Below are positions 1-5,806 of a DNA stretch of 8,230 nt, in pieces. The DNA comes from Treponema sp. (lineage in GTDB: Bacteria > Spirochaetota > Spirochaetia > Treponematales > Breznakiellaceae): positions 10,472-18,701 of the forward strand of contig WQRT01000036.1 of assembly GCA_009786625.1 (NCBI GenBank), written 5' to 3'. Below the pieces are notes generated by a model. The model was not told where the DNA came from, ran no database searches, and was given only the letters and a program-made list of their open reading frames with translations. The position numbers and the translations under genes were made by a program. Numbering within the stretch: the stretch's first letter is position 1; every line of letters starts with the position of its first letter.

Positions 1-90
1 GCCAAAAAAATCGAAAACGATCTGCGCTATCCGGGACGCATCAAGCTGACGATGATCCGCGAAACGCGCATCACGGAGTACGCTCGTTAG
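1..90 (+). CDS. rny: Ribonuclease Y, C-terminal end (partial)
   Basis: Only the last 29 codons and the TAG stop are inside the window. The reading frame is open from base 1. The visible tail has the pattern KxIExDLxYPGxIKxTxIRETRxxEYA, which closes ribonuclease Y proteins. This is the membrane-anchored KH/HD-domain endoribonuclease that starts mRNA decay in many bacteria lacking RNase E. The KH and HD domains lie upstream and cannot be checked here. The gene converges on mtnN and is followed by an intrinsic terminator about 50 bp downstream. The stop codon lies in a 13-bp tandem duplication. The assignment rests on a short but characteristic tail. Confidence 0.88.
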   Translation, partial: AKKIENDLRYPGRIKLTMIRETRITEYAR

Positions 91-105
91 TAACGCTCGT
101 TAGAA
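80..105. repeat. 13-bp tandem duplication across the rny stop codon
   Basis: The unit ACGCTCGTTAGTA (80-92) is followed directly by ACGCTCGTTAGAA (93-105). Eleven bases are identical and the TAG stop of rny is inside the first copy. The second copy is untranslated. It looks like a replication-slippage duplication of the gene's 3' end. Confidence 0.7.
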
Positions 106-142
106 TATTTGTTTATAACATTTATTAGAAAAAATGATTGGA

Positions 143-175
143 AGCGGCGTTGTATACAGCGCCGCTTTTTTGTTT
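143..175 (+). terminator. Intrinsic terminator between convergent rny and mtnN
   Basis: AGCGGCGTTG (143-152) pairs with TACAGCGCCGCT positions 157-166, giving a 10-bp stem with one G-T wobble and a TATA loop. A T-rich run (TTTTTTGTTTTATTTATT) follows directly on the + strand, so it should end rny transcripts. On the minus strand the same hairpin is followed, about eight bases on, by a six-T run, so it may also terminate the mtnN transcript, less strongly. Confidence 0.85.
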
Positions 176-885
176 TATTTATTCTTTACAATTCTTAACA
201 CAATCTGCGCGGAGTGCGCCGATGCGACAGGCAGGAACTCGTTAAAACTCACAGGCGATTCAGTGCCGGCAACGTCCGAGAGCGATCGTATGACAAGAAC
301 AGGAACAGAAAAAAGATTGCAGCAATGAGCGATGGCAGCCCCTTCCATTTCCACAGCGTCCATATTCGGGAAAACCTTTCTGACATTCGCTATCTTTTCA
401 GGATCATGCATAAAAATATCGCCCGAACCGATAAGGCCGCGCCGGTGGTTAAAATTGCCCGGAAGAATTTTTTCACTCTTTAACTGATCAACAGCGTTCT
501 GCGCAAGTTTGACAAGGCTTTCATCCACGGGGAATATTTGCGGCTGGCGCGGAATCTGCCCCGGCAGATAATTAAAACCGGTAACATCAACATCGTGGTA
601 AGCAAGCCCGGTGGAAATAATCGCGTCCCCCACTTTCAAGCCCGGATTGATTCCTCCAGCCGAACCTGTATTGATAATACATTCAGGTTTAAAAAGCTGA
701 ATGAGGACGGCGCAGCCGACAGCGGCATTGACCTTGCCGACATCGCATTGCAAAATTGTAACATCCTTCCCGTAAATACTGCCGGTAAAAAATTCAAACG
801 CTCCGGCTTTTGTTGTTGAATACGTTCCAAGTTTTTCGCGCAGAAGATCCAGTTCCTTCTCCATCGCACCGATAATTCCAATCAT
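175..885 (-). CDS. mtnN: 5'-methylthioadenosine/S-adenosylhomocysteine nucleosidase
   Basis: This enzyme (also called Pfs) cleaves adenine from 5'-methylthioadenosine, S-adenosylhomocysteine and 5'-deoxyadenosine. The 236 residues match the family length. By comparison with the E. coli enzyme, the N-terminal GIIGAMEKE motif supplies the acid Glu11, the VEMEGAAIA motif has Met180 and Glu181 for ribose binding, and SLSDVA provides the purine-contacting Asp204. The NTGSAGG motif at about residues 72-78 is also present. The start is supported by AAAGGAT about eight bases upstream. It is the last gene of the minus-strand block, 30 bp after a hypothetical gene. S-adenosylhomocysteine made by methyltransferases such as TrmD in the same block is its substrate, so it plausibly relieves product inhibition. 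No signal peptide is seen, so it should be cytoplasmic. Confidence 0.96.
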   Translation of the reverse strand: MIGIIGAMEKELDLLREKLGTYSTTKAGAFEFFTGSIYGKDVTILQCDVGKVNAAVGCAVLIQLFKPECIINTGSAGGINPGLKVGDAIISTGLAYHDVDVTGFNYLPGQIPRQPQIFPVDESLVKLAQNAVDQLKSEKILPGNFNHRRGLIGSGDIFMHDPEKIANVRKVFPNMDAVEMEGAAIAHCCNLFSVPVLVIRSLSDVAGTESPVSFNEFLPVASAHSAQIVLRIVKNK

Positions 886-915
886 TTTTTCATCCTTTTA
901 ATTTGAATTAATGCA

Positions 916-1401
916 TCAGGTAATAGAATAATATTCGCTGATAGGTTTACGCCATTCGCTGTTGGAGTCTTTATTTTCCCACTCGAATATTTTCTTTATT
1001 GTAAAATCCCTCATGTCGGGCGGATTGTTGTAATGGACAATCCCGAAACGCCCGCCGCCGATATAGCAGACATTGTCGTTTGTCTCCAGATTCTCCATAT
1101 TGATGATCCGTTCAATCACGCAGTCAAAATGAACAGGATGTCCCGTTTCTTTATCGCAGATCGCTGTAGTAATATCTTTTATCGGTTTTCCGCACCATTT
1201 GCAATCAGGAGTTGTGATGGGATTTGTGGGCAGCTCGGGTGCTGTCCAGCGTGGACGGTCATTTTGAACAAGGCGGCTTTTATCATTCTTAACTTCGCCT
1301 GAAAATGTATCATAGTGTTTTTTAAAATTTTTTTGGGAATCATCTTTGCGCCCGGAGAAACGCTGGCGATTTTTCCGGTTATTTCCGCCTTTTGCGCTCA
1401 T
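916..1401 (-). CDS. Hypothetical protein with basic N-terminus and CxxC...HxxC motif
   Basis: I do not recognise this 161-residue protein. The first 51 residues contain about 15 Lys/Arg with many Asn, Gln and Ser, as in a disordered nucleic-acid-binding tail. The middle holds Cys67-x2-Cys70 and, 20 residues later, His91-x2-Cys94, with an extra Cys82 between. This spacing suits a single zinc site of treble-clef or zinc-ribbon type. The C-terminal third is mixed and rich in aromatic residues (YIGGGRFGIVHY, FEWENK). There is no signal peptide or membrane segment. The ATG at 1401 is preceded by AAGGAAGG about 11 bases upstream, and the gene overlaps the preceding 69-codon gene by 23 bp, so the two are likely translated from one message. 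An RNA-binding role is only a guess, based on the basic tail and the neighbouring ribosomal and RNA genes. Confidence 0.8.
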   Translation of the reverse strand: MSAKGGNNRKNRQRFSGRKDDSQKNFKKHYDTFSGEVKNDKSRLVQNDRPRWTAPELPTNPITTPDCKWCGKPIKDITTAICDKETGHPVHFDCVIERIINMENLETNDNVCYIGGGRFGIVHYNNPPDMRDFTIKKIFEWENKDSNSEWRKPISEYYSIT

Positions 1402-1588
1402 TGCATCCGCCTTCCTTAGAAATATCCATCAACTCATTGCTCATTACAAGAGCCAGTCTTTGAATCGCCGCATGGAGATAGTCTTCGTCATTAATACGCC
1501 GCCGCAGTATTTCCACACGATCGCCCGTAAGCGGACCTGACATCTCCCGGCTTGGTATATTGGCGATTAAGATCTGCTCTAACATCAT
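1379..1588 (-). CDS. Small hypothetical protein (69 residues)
   Basis: This short gene has no product I recognise. It begins at overlapping ATGATG codons. The first ATG (1588) overlaps the yraN stop as ATGA, and the second ATG (1585) is an equally possible start. A GGAG Shine-Dalgarno sequence lies at 1595-1598, inside the end of yraN. The protein is hydrophilic and probably mostly helical (GDRVEILRRRINDEDYLHAA), with a basic C-terminus ending in NERKRRK. No membrane segment or cysteine pair is present. It overlaps the next gene by 23 bp. The tight overlaps on both sides and good ribosome binding site argue that it is real. It may be a lineage-specific partner of YraN or of the Cys/His protein downstream, but nothing in the sequence proves this. 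Confidence 0.72.
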   Translation of the reverse strand: MMLEQILIANIPSREMSGPLTGDRVEILRRRINDEDYLHAAIQRLALVMSNELMDISKEGGCNERKRRK

Positions 1589-1938
1589 ACACTCTCCATG
1601 AAGGCTGAGGCAAGATGGTTATACCGGTTTCCGTTGATAAATATAACGTCAAAGCGAACTGTCATATTACTATATTTTCGATTTCTACTGAGGAAAAACT
1701 TAGCTGTATTAATTATTTTCCGCTGTTTTCTTATATCAATGCCGTATTGAAGATCTTCCATGCCGAATGAAGACCATGTTTTAACCTCGATAAAAATGAT
1801 TGTTTCACCTTCCAGAGCAATAATGTCAATTTCACCGTATTTTGAACGGTAATTTCTCGCGACAATTTCCATCCCTGCGTCTTTAAGAGCGCTGGCCGCC
1901 TGCTCCTCCCCGTCTTTCCCGAGGCTTTTTTTAAGCAT
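1585..1938 (-). CDS. yraN: YraN/UPF0102 family endonuclease-like protein
   Basis: The 117-residue length and motifs fit the UPF0102 (YraN) family, which has a restriction-endonuclase-like fold and no settled function. The N-terminal GKDGEEQAASAL helix is followed by RNYRSKYGEIDII, with Glu36 and Asp38. Then comes FIEVKT with Glu51 and Lys53. Together these give the E-x-D...E-x-K catalytic pattern of PD-(D/E)XK nucleases. The conserved DIRKQRKIINTAKFFL helix at about 68-83 follows. The start codon overlaps the end of the HD-GYP gene by 8 bp, and the stop overlaps the next gene's ATG (ATGA), implying coupled translation. In many bacteria yraN lies near rplS and rnhB, as here near rplS. Assignment to the family is secure. 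The biochemical role is unknown. Confidence 0.94.
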   Translation of the reverse strand: MLKKSLGKDGEEQAASALKDAGMEIVARNYRSKYGEIDIIALEGETIIFIEVKTWSSFGMEDLQYGIDIRKQRKIINTAKFFLSRNRKYSNMTVRFDVIFINGNRYNHLASAFMESV

Positions 1939-3106
1939 CGGCAGTGTAATCGGCAGGATCGATCGGCTGCTTTATGTACAGTTTTTTATCAGCCAGAAGA
2001 TCAGTGGGTTGAGTGGATTTTATGACATTGCCTTCTGAGTCCATCAGCATTTGAACAATTGGCCGCATGGGAGCATCAGGATGCACGGTGATGACTCTCG
2101 CGATTGACGAGTCGTTCAGGCGTACAATCGAACCGATTGGATAAATACCGATTATCTTTGTAAACGCGATAATTACCGCCGGGTCAAAACGGCGGGCATT
2201 ATCTGCCATAAGGTTTTTTATCGCCTGGTAGCCGAGCAATGAATTACGGTAGGACTTCTTGCTTACCATAGCTTCAAACGCGTCTGCAACGGACACAATA
2301 CGCGCGCCGATGTCAATCGCAGGGCCCGCGATTTTATCGGGATAACCCTGCCCGTCCCAGCGTTCATGGTGTTGAAGCGCAATCAGGTTAACCTCGTGCG
2401 GACCGAACAATTCCTTTGTAACGATTTTTGATGTGTGCAGCGGATGGCTCTTTATCTGTTCAAGCTCTGCGTCAGAAAGCCCGCCTTTTTTTTCGGTAAT
2501 CCCTTTTGACAATCTGAGCATACCGATATCATGGAGCAGCGCTCCCGCGACTATATTGTGGATTTTATGATTGGGAAGTTTAAGCTCCTGAGCCGTCATC
2601 GCGGAAAGAATCGCGGTATTTACAGAACTTTTCGCCAGTTCAATGCCGGAGACCTCGCCGCCCAGAATATAATCAATAAAACTGTCGGGATGATCCCTAA
2701 GATCATTTAAAAGCTGAACGCAGATATTGTCGATCATGCGCATCTCAATATCTTCTCTTGTCTTTAAATCGATAAAAACAGTATTCAATTTTTCAATTAA
2801 ATTTTTATACGCGCGGTACGGGCCGGAATTTTCCTTGACATCACTGATAGAGAAAACCGCGGCTTTTTCCACGGCTTCTTGCTCAAAATCCTGAAGCACT
2901 TCGACTGTATCTTCTTCAAGTTCAAGTTCGGAATCAACAAGGATTCCTTCGGTTCTTACCGATTCGATCCCAATAGATTGAAGAAGAGCTATATCTTTTT
3001 TTCGAAGCGGAACCATTGCCGGAACCAGTAAATTCGTGCCATCCGAATAAACAGGCTCGGAAAATAACTGCCCGGGTCTTAATTCACTGGTATTTATAGT
3101 GTTCAT
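1931..3106 (-). CDS. HD-GYP domain protein, cyclic-di-GMP phosphodiesterase type
   Basis: HD-GYP proteins hydrolyse cyclic-di-GMP with a two- or three-metal centre. Residues 1-54 form the small domain often found before HD-GYP (SELRPGQLFSEPVY...). A linker with acidic stretches runs to about 115, the HD-GYP domain spans about 145-320, and a short beta-rich tail follows. Visible residues are His192-Asp193, His221, His246-His247, the GYP signature (HHERWDGQGYP, 246-256) and Asp275. Two usual positions differ: the first His ligand is Ser160, and the HDxxK lysine is Met196. Activity is therefore uncertain. GAGGA lies just upstream of the ATG. A 137-bp gap separates it from rplS, and it overlaps yraN by 8 bp. 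From memory, Borrelia burgdorferi places its HD-GYP gene pdeB beside pfs, so the link with mtnN may be an old spirochaete arrangement. Confidence 0.93.
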   Translation of the reverse strand: MNTINTSELRPGQLFSEPVYSDGTNLLVPAMVPLRKKDIALLQSIGIESVRTEGILVDSELELEEDTVEVLQDFEQEAVEKAAVFSISDVKENSGPYRAYKNLIEKLNTVFIDLKTREDIEMRMIDNICVQLLNDLRDHPDSFIDYILGGEVSGIELAKSSVNTAILSAMTAQELKLPNHKIHNIVAGALLHDIGMLRLSKGITEKKGGLSDAELEQIKSHPLHTSKIVTKELFGPHEVNLIALQHHERWDGQGYPDKIAGPAIDIGARIVSVADAFEAMVSKKSYRNSLLGYQAIKNLMADNARRFDPAVIIAFTKIIGIYPIGSIVRLNDSSIARVITVHPDAPMRPIVQMLMDSEGNVIKSTQPTDLLADKKLYIKQPIDPADYTADA

Positions 3107-3243
3107 TCTATCCTCATATCATTAACAACACTGAAGGGACCAGGTTTCAACGATTAACACTGCTCATGAAGAGAAATATATGGTTCCCCATTAGAATATC
3201 GGTATAAATTCCTGAGATAATAAATGATTTTAGTTTTTGCCGC

Positions 3244-3624
3244 TTATTCAGCCGCTGTTTTAGCTGCCTTGACGCTCTTTTTAACGATAAGTTCTTTAAT
3301 CTTGGCGCCTTTTCCGATTTTATCGCGGATATAATAGAGCTTTGCGCGTCTGACCTTTCCGGGGCGGACAGTTTCTACTTTCACAATACGCGGTGAATGA
3401 ATTGGAAACACTCTTTCCACGCCGACGCCGTAGGAAATTTTCCGCACGGTAAAAGTTTTACCAGCTCTTGAATTTTTCATGGCGATTACAAGACCTTCGT
3501 AGATCTGTACGCGCTCTGTCTTGCCTTCCACGATTTTAAAGTGAACTTTAACTGTATCTCCAACTTTAAATTGGTCAAGTTCTTTCTTCATCTGTGCGGC
3601 TTCAATAGCCTGAATCTCATTCAT
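3244..3624 (-). CDS. rplS: 50S ribosomal protein L19
   Basis: L19 sits at the 30S-50S interface of the ribosome. The 126 residues include the family motifs [55 protein letters not shown] and the basic [18 protein letters not shown] near residues 92-110. A short Ala/Lys-rich extension ([13 protein letters not shown]) ends the protein. The ATG at 3624 has a strong Shine-Dalgarno sequence (AAGGAGA) about seven bases upstream. It follows trmD by 29 bp, in the conserved rpsP-khpA-rimM-trmD-rplS order. No convincing terminator hairpin was seen in the 137 bp downstream, so transcription may continue into the HD-GYP gene. Confidence 0.97.
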   Translation of the reverse strand: MNEIQAIEAAQMKKELDQFKVGDTVKVHFKIVEGKTERVQIYEGLVIAMKNSRAGKTFTVRKISYGVGVERVFPIHSPRIVKVETVRPGKVRRAKLYYIRDKIGKGAKIKELIVKKSVKAAKTAAE

Positions 3625-3653
3625 CGTTGTCTCCTTAATATTTACCCGGCCAT

Positions 3654-4568
3654 TTAATGATTGGTCAGGCGGTCTATAATACCATTAATTTCCTTATCAA
3701 ATATTCCAAGTTCCCTTCCGCGTTGAATCAAATCAGGCCTTTGCCGCAGGGTTTTTTCAACCCTTTTTTCAAGACGCCAAAGACGTATCTGCTCATGATG
3801 CCCCGATAAAAGAACCTCAGGAACCCTAATTGTATCAAAAATCTCCGGGCGTGTAAACTGGGGATACTCCAAAAGTCCCAATGAAAAACTTTCTTCGTCA
3901 AGGGATTCCGCGCGGATTACCTCATCCACAAGACGGTAAACCGCGTCAATTACAACCAGCGCAGCCGCCTCGCCGGAAGACAGAACATAATCCCCCACGG
4001 AAATTTCATCATCAACATAAAGATCGATGATCCTCTGGTCAATTCCTTCATACCTCCCGCAGATCAAAACAAGCTCCTTTTCGGCGGAAAGTTCTTTTGC
4101 CAGTTCCTGATTAAACCGCCTCCCGGAAGGACTAAGGTATATAACGCGGGGTTTGGAATTATCACACGGAGGCGCAGAGGCAAGAAGTTCACGGGGAGAA
4201 GAATCAGGGACTGGGGACTGGGGACAGAGCTGGGGATCGGGGACAGAGCCGGCGGGGGACAGAGCTGGCTGCCCTATTCCCTGATCCCTAGTCCCTGATC
4301 CCTGATCCCCTAACCCCTGATCCCTAGTCCCTTTCCTAGTAACTCCAACGGATTCCAGAGCGCGGGACAGCGGTTCCGCTAACATTAACATACCGGGGCC
4401 GCCGCCGTAGGGAGCGTCATCGCACGTTTTGTGTTTATCCATTGCGAAATCACGGATATTTACAGCCTGATACTCTATTAAGCCCTTAATTACCGCTTTA
4501 GCCATGATTGAATTCGCGAAAAAGGCGTTGGTAATTTCCGGAAATAATGTTAATACGGTATATTTCAT
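3654..4568 (-). CDS. trmD: tRNA (guanine37-N1)-methyltransferase with in-frame repeat insertion
   Basis: TrmD methylates G37 of tRNAs reading CNN and related codons using S-adenosylmethionine, preventing +1 frameshifts. The SPOUT knot elements are clear: [11 protein letters not shown] (50-60), [11 protein letters not shown] (144-154), [10 protein letters not shown] (170-179), [12 protein letters not shown] (189-200), [11 protein letters not shown] (232-242) and [13 protein letters not shown] (253-265). The protein is 304 residues, against about 240-255 for the family. The excess is a low-complexity segment at about residues 78-125, rich in Gly, Pro, Asp, Gln and Ser, encoded by G/C-run repeats. 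It lies in the variable loop before the strand leading to the cofactor site, so the core is intact. The E. coli catalytic Asp169 aligns with Glu226. The ribosome binding site is weak (AAGA), and rimM ends 56 bp upstream. Confidence 0.95.
   Translation of the reverse strand: MKYTVLTLFPEITNAFFANSIMAKAVIKGLIEYQAVNIRDFAMDKHKTCDDAPYGGGPGMLMLAEPLSRALESVGVTRKGTRDQGLGDQGSGTRDQGIGQPALSPAGSVPDPQLCPQSPVPDSSPRELLASAPPCDNSKPRVIYLSPSGRRFNQELAKELSAEKELVLICGRYEGIDQRIIDLYVDDEISVGDYVLSSGEAAALVVIDAVYRLVDEVIRAESLDEESFSLGLLEYPQFTRPEIFDTIRVPEVLLSGHHEQIRLWRLEKRVEKTLRQRPDLIQRGRELGIFDKEINGIIDRLTNH
4203..4337. repeat. G/C-run repeat inserted in frame in trmD
   Basis: This stretch of about 135 bp has a makeup unlike the rest of the window. 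On the coding strand its first half repeats GGGACTAGGGATCAGGG-like units (4272-4331). Its second half repeats variants of GCTCTGTCCCC (three copies) and CCCAGTCCC (4205-4262). The two halves are partly inverted repeats: GATCAGGGACTAGGG in the first matches, as reverse complement, CCCCAGTCCCTGATT at the end. The segment could thus fold into a long hairpin. It keeps the trmD frame and adds no stop codon. It resembles the dispersed G-run intergenic repeats known in several bacterial genomes, but no second copy occurs in this window. Confidence 0.85.
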
Positions 4569-4624
4569 ACGAATCTTAAAATGACAGCGTTTAAATTACG
4601 GCCGCCGCTGCCTTATTTACCTTT

Positions 4625-5131
4625 TTAATCTAAAACCCAGAGATTTTGAAGCACTACCCTGTTTTTATCAGGATTAATCTCTGTGAAAAACTCTTTTCGG
4701 AATGGTACCAACCGTTTTTCACCGTTTAAAAGTTTGATTTCGACCAGCTCCCCGCCGCCGCCTTCGATTACATCTGTTATATTGCCGATTGATTCGCCTG
4801 TCACAGTTACGACAATAAGATTTTTCAAATCCTCGATGTAAAACTCACCTGAAGAAAGCGCGGCCGCCTGATCGCGTCCGGCAAGCAGTTGTGATCCGCC
4901 TAACGTTTTTACTTCTTCAGGGCTGCCGATACCTTCAAATTTCATCATCACTTGATCGCCGGAGACTGCGCTCTCTTCAATTTGAAGGATCTTCTCATTT
5001 CCGTCTTTACTGATTTTGACGGATTTTAATTTTAACAAATGCCCGGTTTCGCCGGAACAGGAGCGTACCTTTACAAAGCCTTTTACGCCGAAAGGAGCTC
5101 CAATAATTCCGATGATAAATTTATCGATCAT
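4625..5131 (-). CDS. rimM: Ribosome maturation factor RimM
   Basis: RimM binds ribosomal protein S19 and helps mature the head of the 30S subunit. The 168-residue length is normal. The N-terminal domain opens with IIGIIGAPFGVKGFVKVRS (7-25), the family's glycine-rich start. The PRC-barrel domain begins near GEFYIEDLKNLIVV (about 95) and includes the GNITDVIEGGGGELVEI segment and LVPFRKEFFTEIN. The last residues (VVLQNLWVLD) are typical of the C-terminus. The ATG at 5131 gives the expected start, but only a weak Shine-Dalgarno (AGG within CAGGCTGAT) precedes it. It lies 36 bp after khpA and 56 bp before trmD, in the conserved cluster. Confidence 0.95.
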   Translation of the reverse strand: MIDKFIIGIIGAPFGVKGFVKVRSCSGETGHLLKLKSVKISKDGNEKILQIEESAVSGDQVMMKFEGIGSPEEVKTLGGSQLLAGRDQAAALSSGEFYIEDLKNLIVVTVTGESIGNITDVIEGGGGELVEIKLLNGEKRLVPFRKEFFTEINPDKNRVVLQNLWVLD

Positions 5132-5167
5132 ATCAGCCTGATGCCGGGATTAATTCCGGCGCCGCGT

Positions 5168-5401
5168 TTAATCCAGTATTTCGAGTACTGTGTGTTTGCC
5201 GGTTCTTGCGCTGGCGGCCTGAAGCACTGTCCTTATAGCCTTGGCGATCCTTCCGTGCTTGCCGATTACCTTGCCGATATCGCCGTGCGCCACACGCAGT
5301 TCCAGAATGGTCGATTTTTCGCCTTCTACAACATTTACCTGTACCTGAGACGGATCATCCACAAGGGACTTTGCCAGATATTCAATTAAATCTTTTTCCA
5401 T
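5168..5401 (-). CDS. khpA: KH-domain RNA-binding protein KhpA
   Basis: This 77-residue protein is a single KH domain of the KhpA (YlqC) family, which usually pairs with KhpB to bind many RNAs. The RNA-gripping GxxG loop is GKHG at residues 47-50, in the context IGKVIGKHGRIAKAIR. The N-terminal helix MEKDLIEYLAKSLVDDP is also typical. The start at 5401 is the family's usual one, although the upstream sequence (CGGGAAAT) is only a modest ribosome binding site. It follows rpsP by 19 bp and precedes rimM by 36 bp, its standard place in this cluster. Confidence 0.95.
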   Translation of the reverse strand: MEKDLIEYLAKSLVDDPSQVQVNVVEGEKSTILELRVAHGDIGKVIGKHGRIAKAIRTVLQAASARTGKHTVLEILD

Positions 5402-5420
5402 TTTATTTCCCGCGGTTATG

Positions 5421-5672
5421 TTACTTTACGGTGAGATTTTTCTTGTTGAAAATCCTGCGTACAGTGTCAGAAACAATCGCTCCTTTAGCGAGCCATTCTT
5501 TGGCTTTTTCCGCGTTAAACGAAATCTGCTTGTCTTCAGCTTCGATTGGGTGATAGTAACCAAGTTCATCAATAGTTTTCCCGTCTCTAGGCGCCTGTTT
5601 GTCCATTACGACAATACGGTAATAAGGGCGTTTCTTTGTTCCGAATCTCTTAAGCCTGATTGTTGCGCTCAT
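5421..5672 (-). CDS. rpsP: 30S ribosomal protein S16
   Basis: S16 is a primary assembly protein of the 30S subunit. The protein is 83 residues and begins MSATIRLKRFGTKKRPYYRIVVMD, as expected. It continues with PRDGKTIDELGYYHP (28-42) and ends with the AKEWLAKGAIVSDTVRRIF segment (57-75). The frame stays open up to an ATG at 5813, but that extension runs through the promoter and leader and has no S16 similarity. The ATG at 5672 is chosen because of the family N-terminus and a near-perfect AGGAGGA seven bases upstream. It is the first gene of the block, with khpA 19 bp downstream. Confidence 0.97.
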   Translation of the reverse strand: MSATIRLKRFGTKKRPYYRIVVMDKQAPRDGKTIDELGYYHPIEAEDKQISFNAEKAKEWLAKGAIVSDTVRRIFNKKNLTVK

Positions 5673-5678
5673 AAAAAG

Positions 5679-5685
5679 TCCTCCT
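5679..5685 (-). promoter_or_regulatory. Ribosome binding site of rpsP
   Basis: The minus-strand sequence AGGAGGA lies six bases before the ATG at 5672. It fixes the start of S16 there and rules out the longer reading frame that begins at 5813. Confidence 0.9.
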
Positions 5686-5692
5686 GCTGTTT

Positions 5693-5743
5693 TTCCGTTT
5701 AAACGGAAGCCTGATTCATTGGATTTTGATTGCGGCTCAGGCT
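5693..5743 (-). promoter_or_regulatory. Structured leader of the rpsP message
   Basis: The untranslated leader contains two inverted repeats. AGCCTGA (5743-5737, minus strand) can pair with TCAGGCT (5714-5708). TTCCGTTTAAACGGAA (5708-5693) is a perfect 16-bp palindrome ending eight bases before the Shine-Dalgarno sequence. The two abut and share one base. They might modulate translation of rpsP, but no known ribosomal-protein leader motif was recognised. Confidence 0.4.
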
Positions 5744-5756
5744 GACCGCTGTGTTG

Positions 5757-5785
5757 AGTGTAGACGGTTTGAGTATGTTTGTCAA
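5757..5785 (-). promoter_or_regulatory. Sigma-70-type promoter of the rpsP gene block
   Basis: On the minus strand a consensus -35 box TTGACA (5785-5780) is followed by a 17-bp spacer and the -10 box TACACT (5762-5757), four of six consensus bases. Transcription would start near 5750, giving a leader of about 78 bases before the rpsP ATG. It is the best promoter-like sequence found upstream of the ten-gene block. Its -35 box lies just outside the fading outer arm of the neighbouring foldback repeat. Confidence 0.8.
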
Positions 5786-5806
5786 CGGGAGTAAAGTAAT
5801 ACAAGT

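Noticed and set aside
3121..3150. Promoter-like pair TTGAAA/GTTAAT before the HD-GYP gene
   Set aside because: The -10 match is poor, the spacer is 18 bp, and the predicted start would fall in the Shine-Dalgarno sequence at 3111-3116, leaving almost no leader.
4203..4337. Frameshift or pseudogene in trmD
   Set aside because: The frame is open through the insertion and every downstream TrmD motif is present in the same frame, so the gene appears intact.
4585..4610. Hairpin between rimM and trmD (CAGCG/CGCTG)
   Set aside because: The stem has only five pairs with a 16-base loop and no T-run, so it is not supported as a terminator or regulator.
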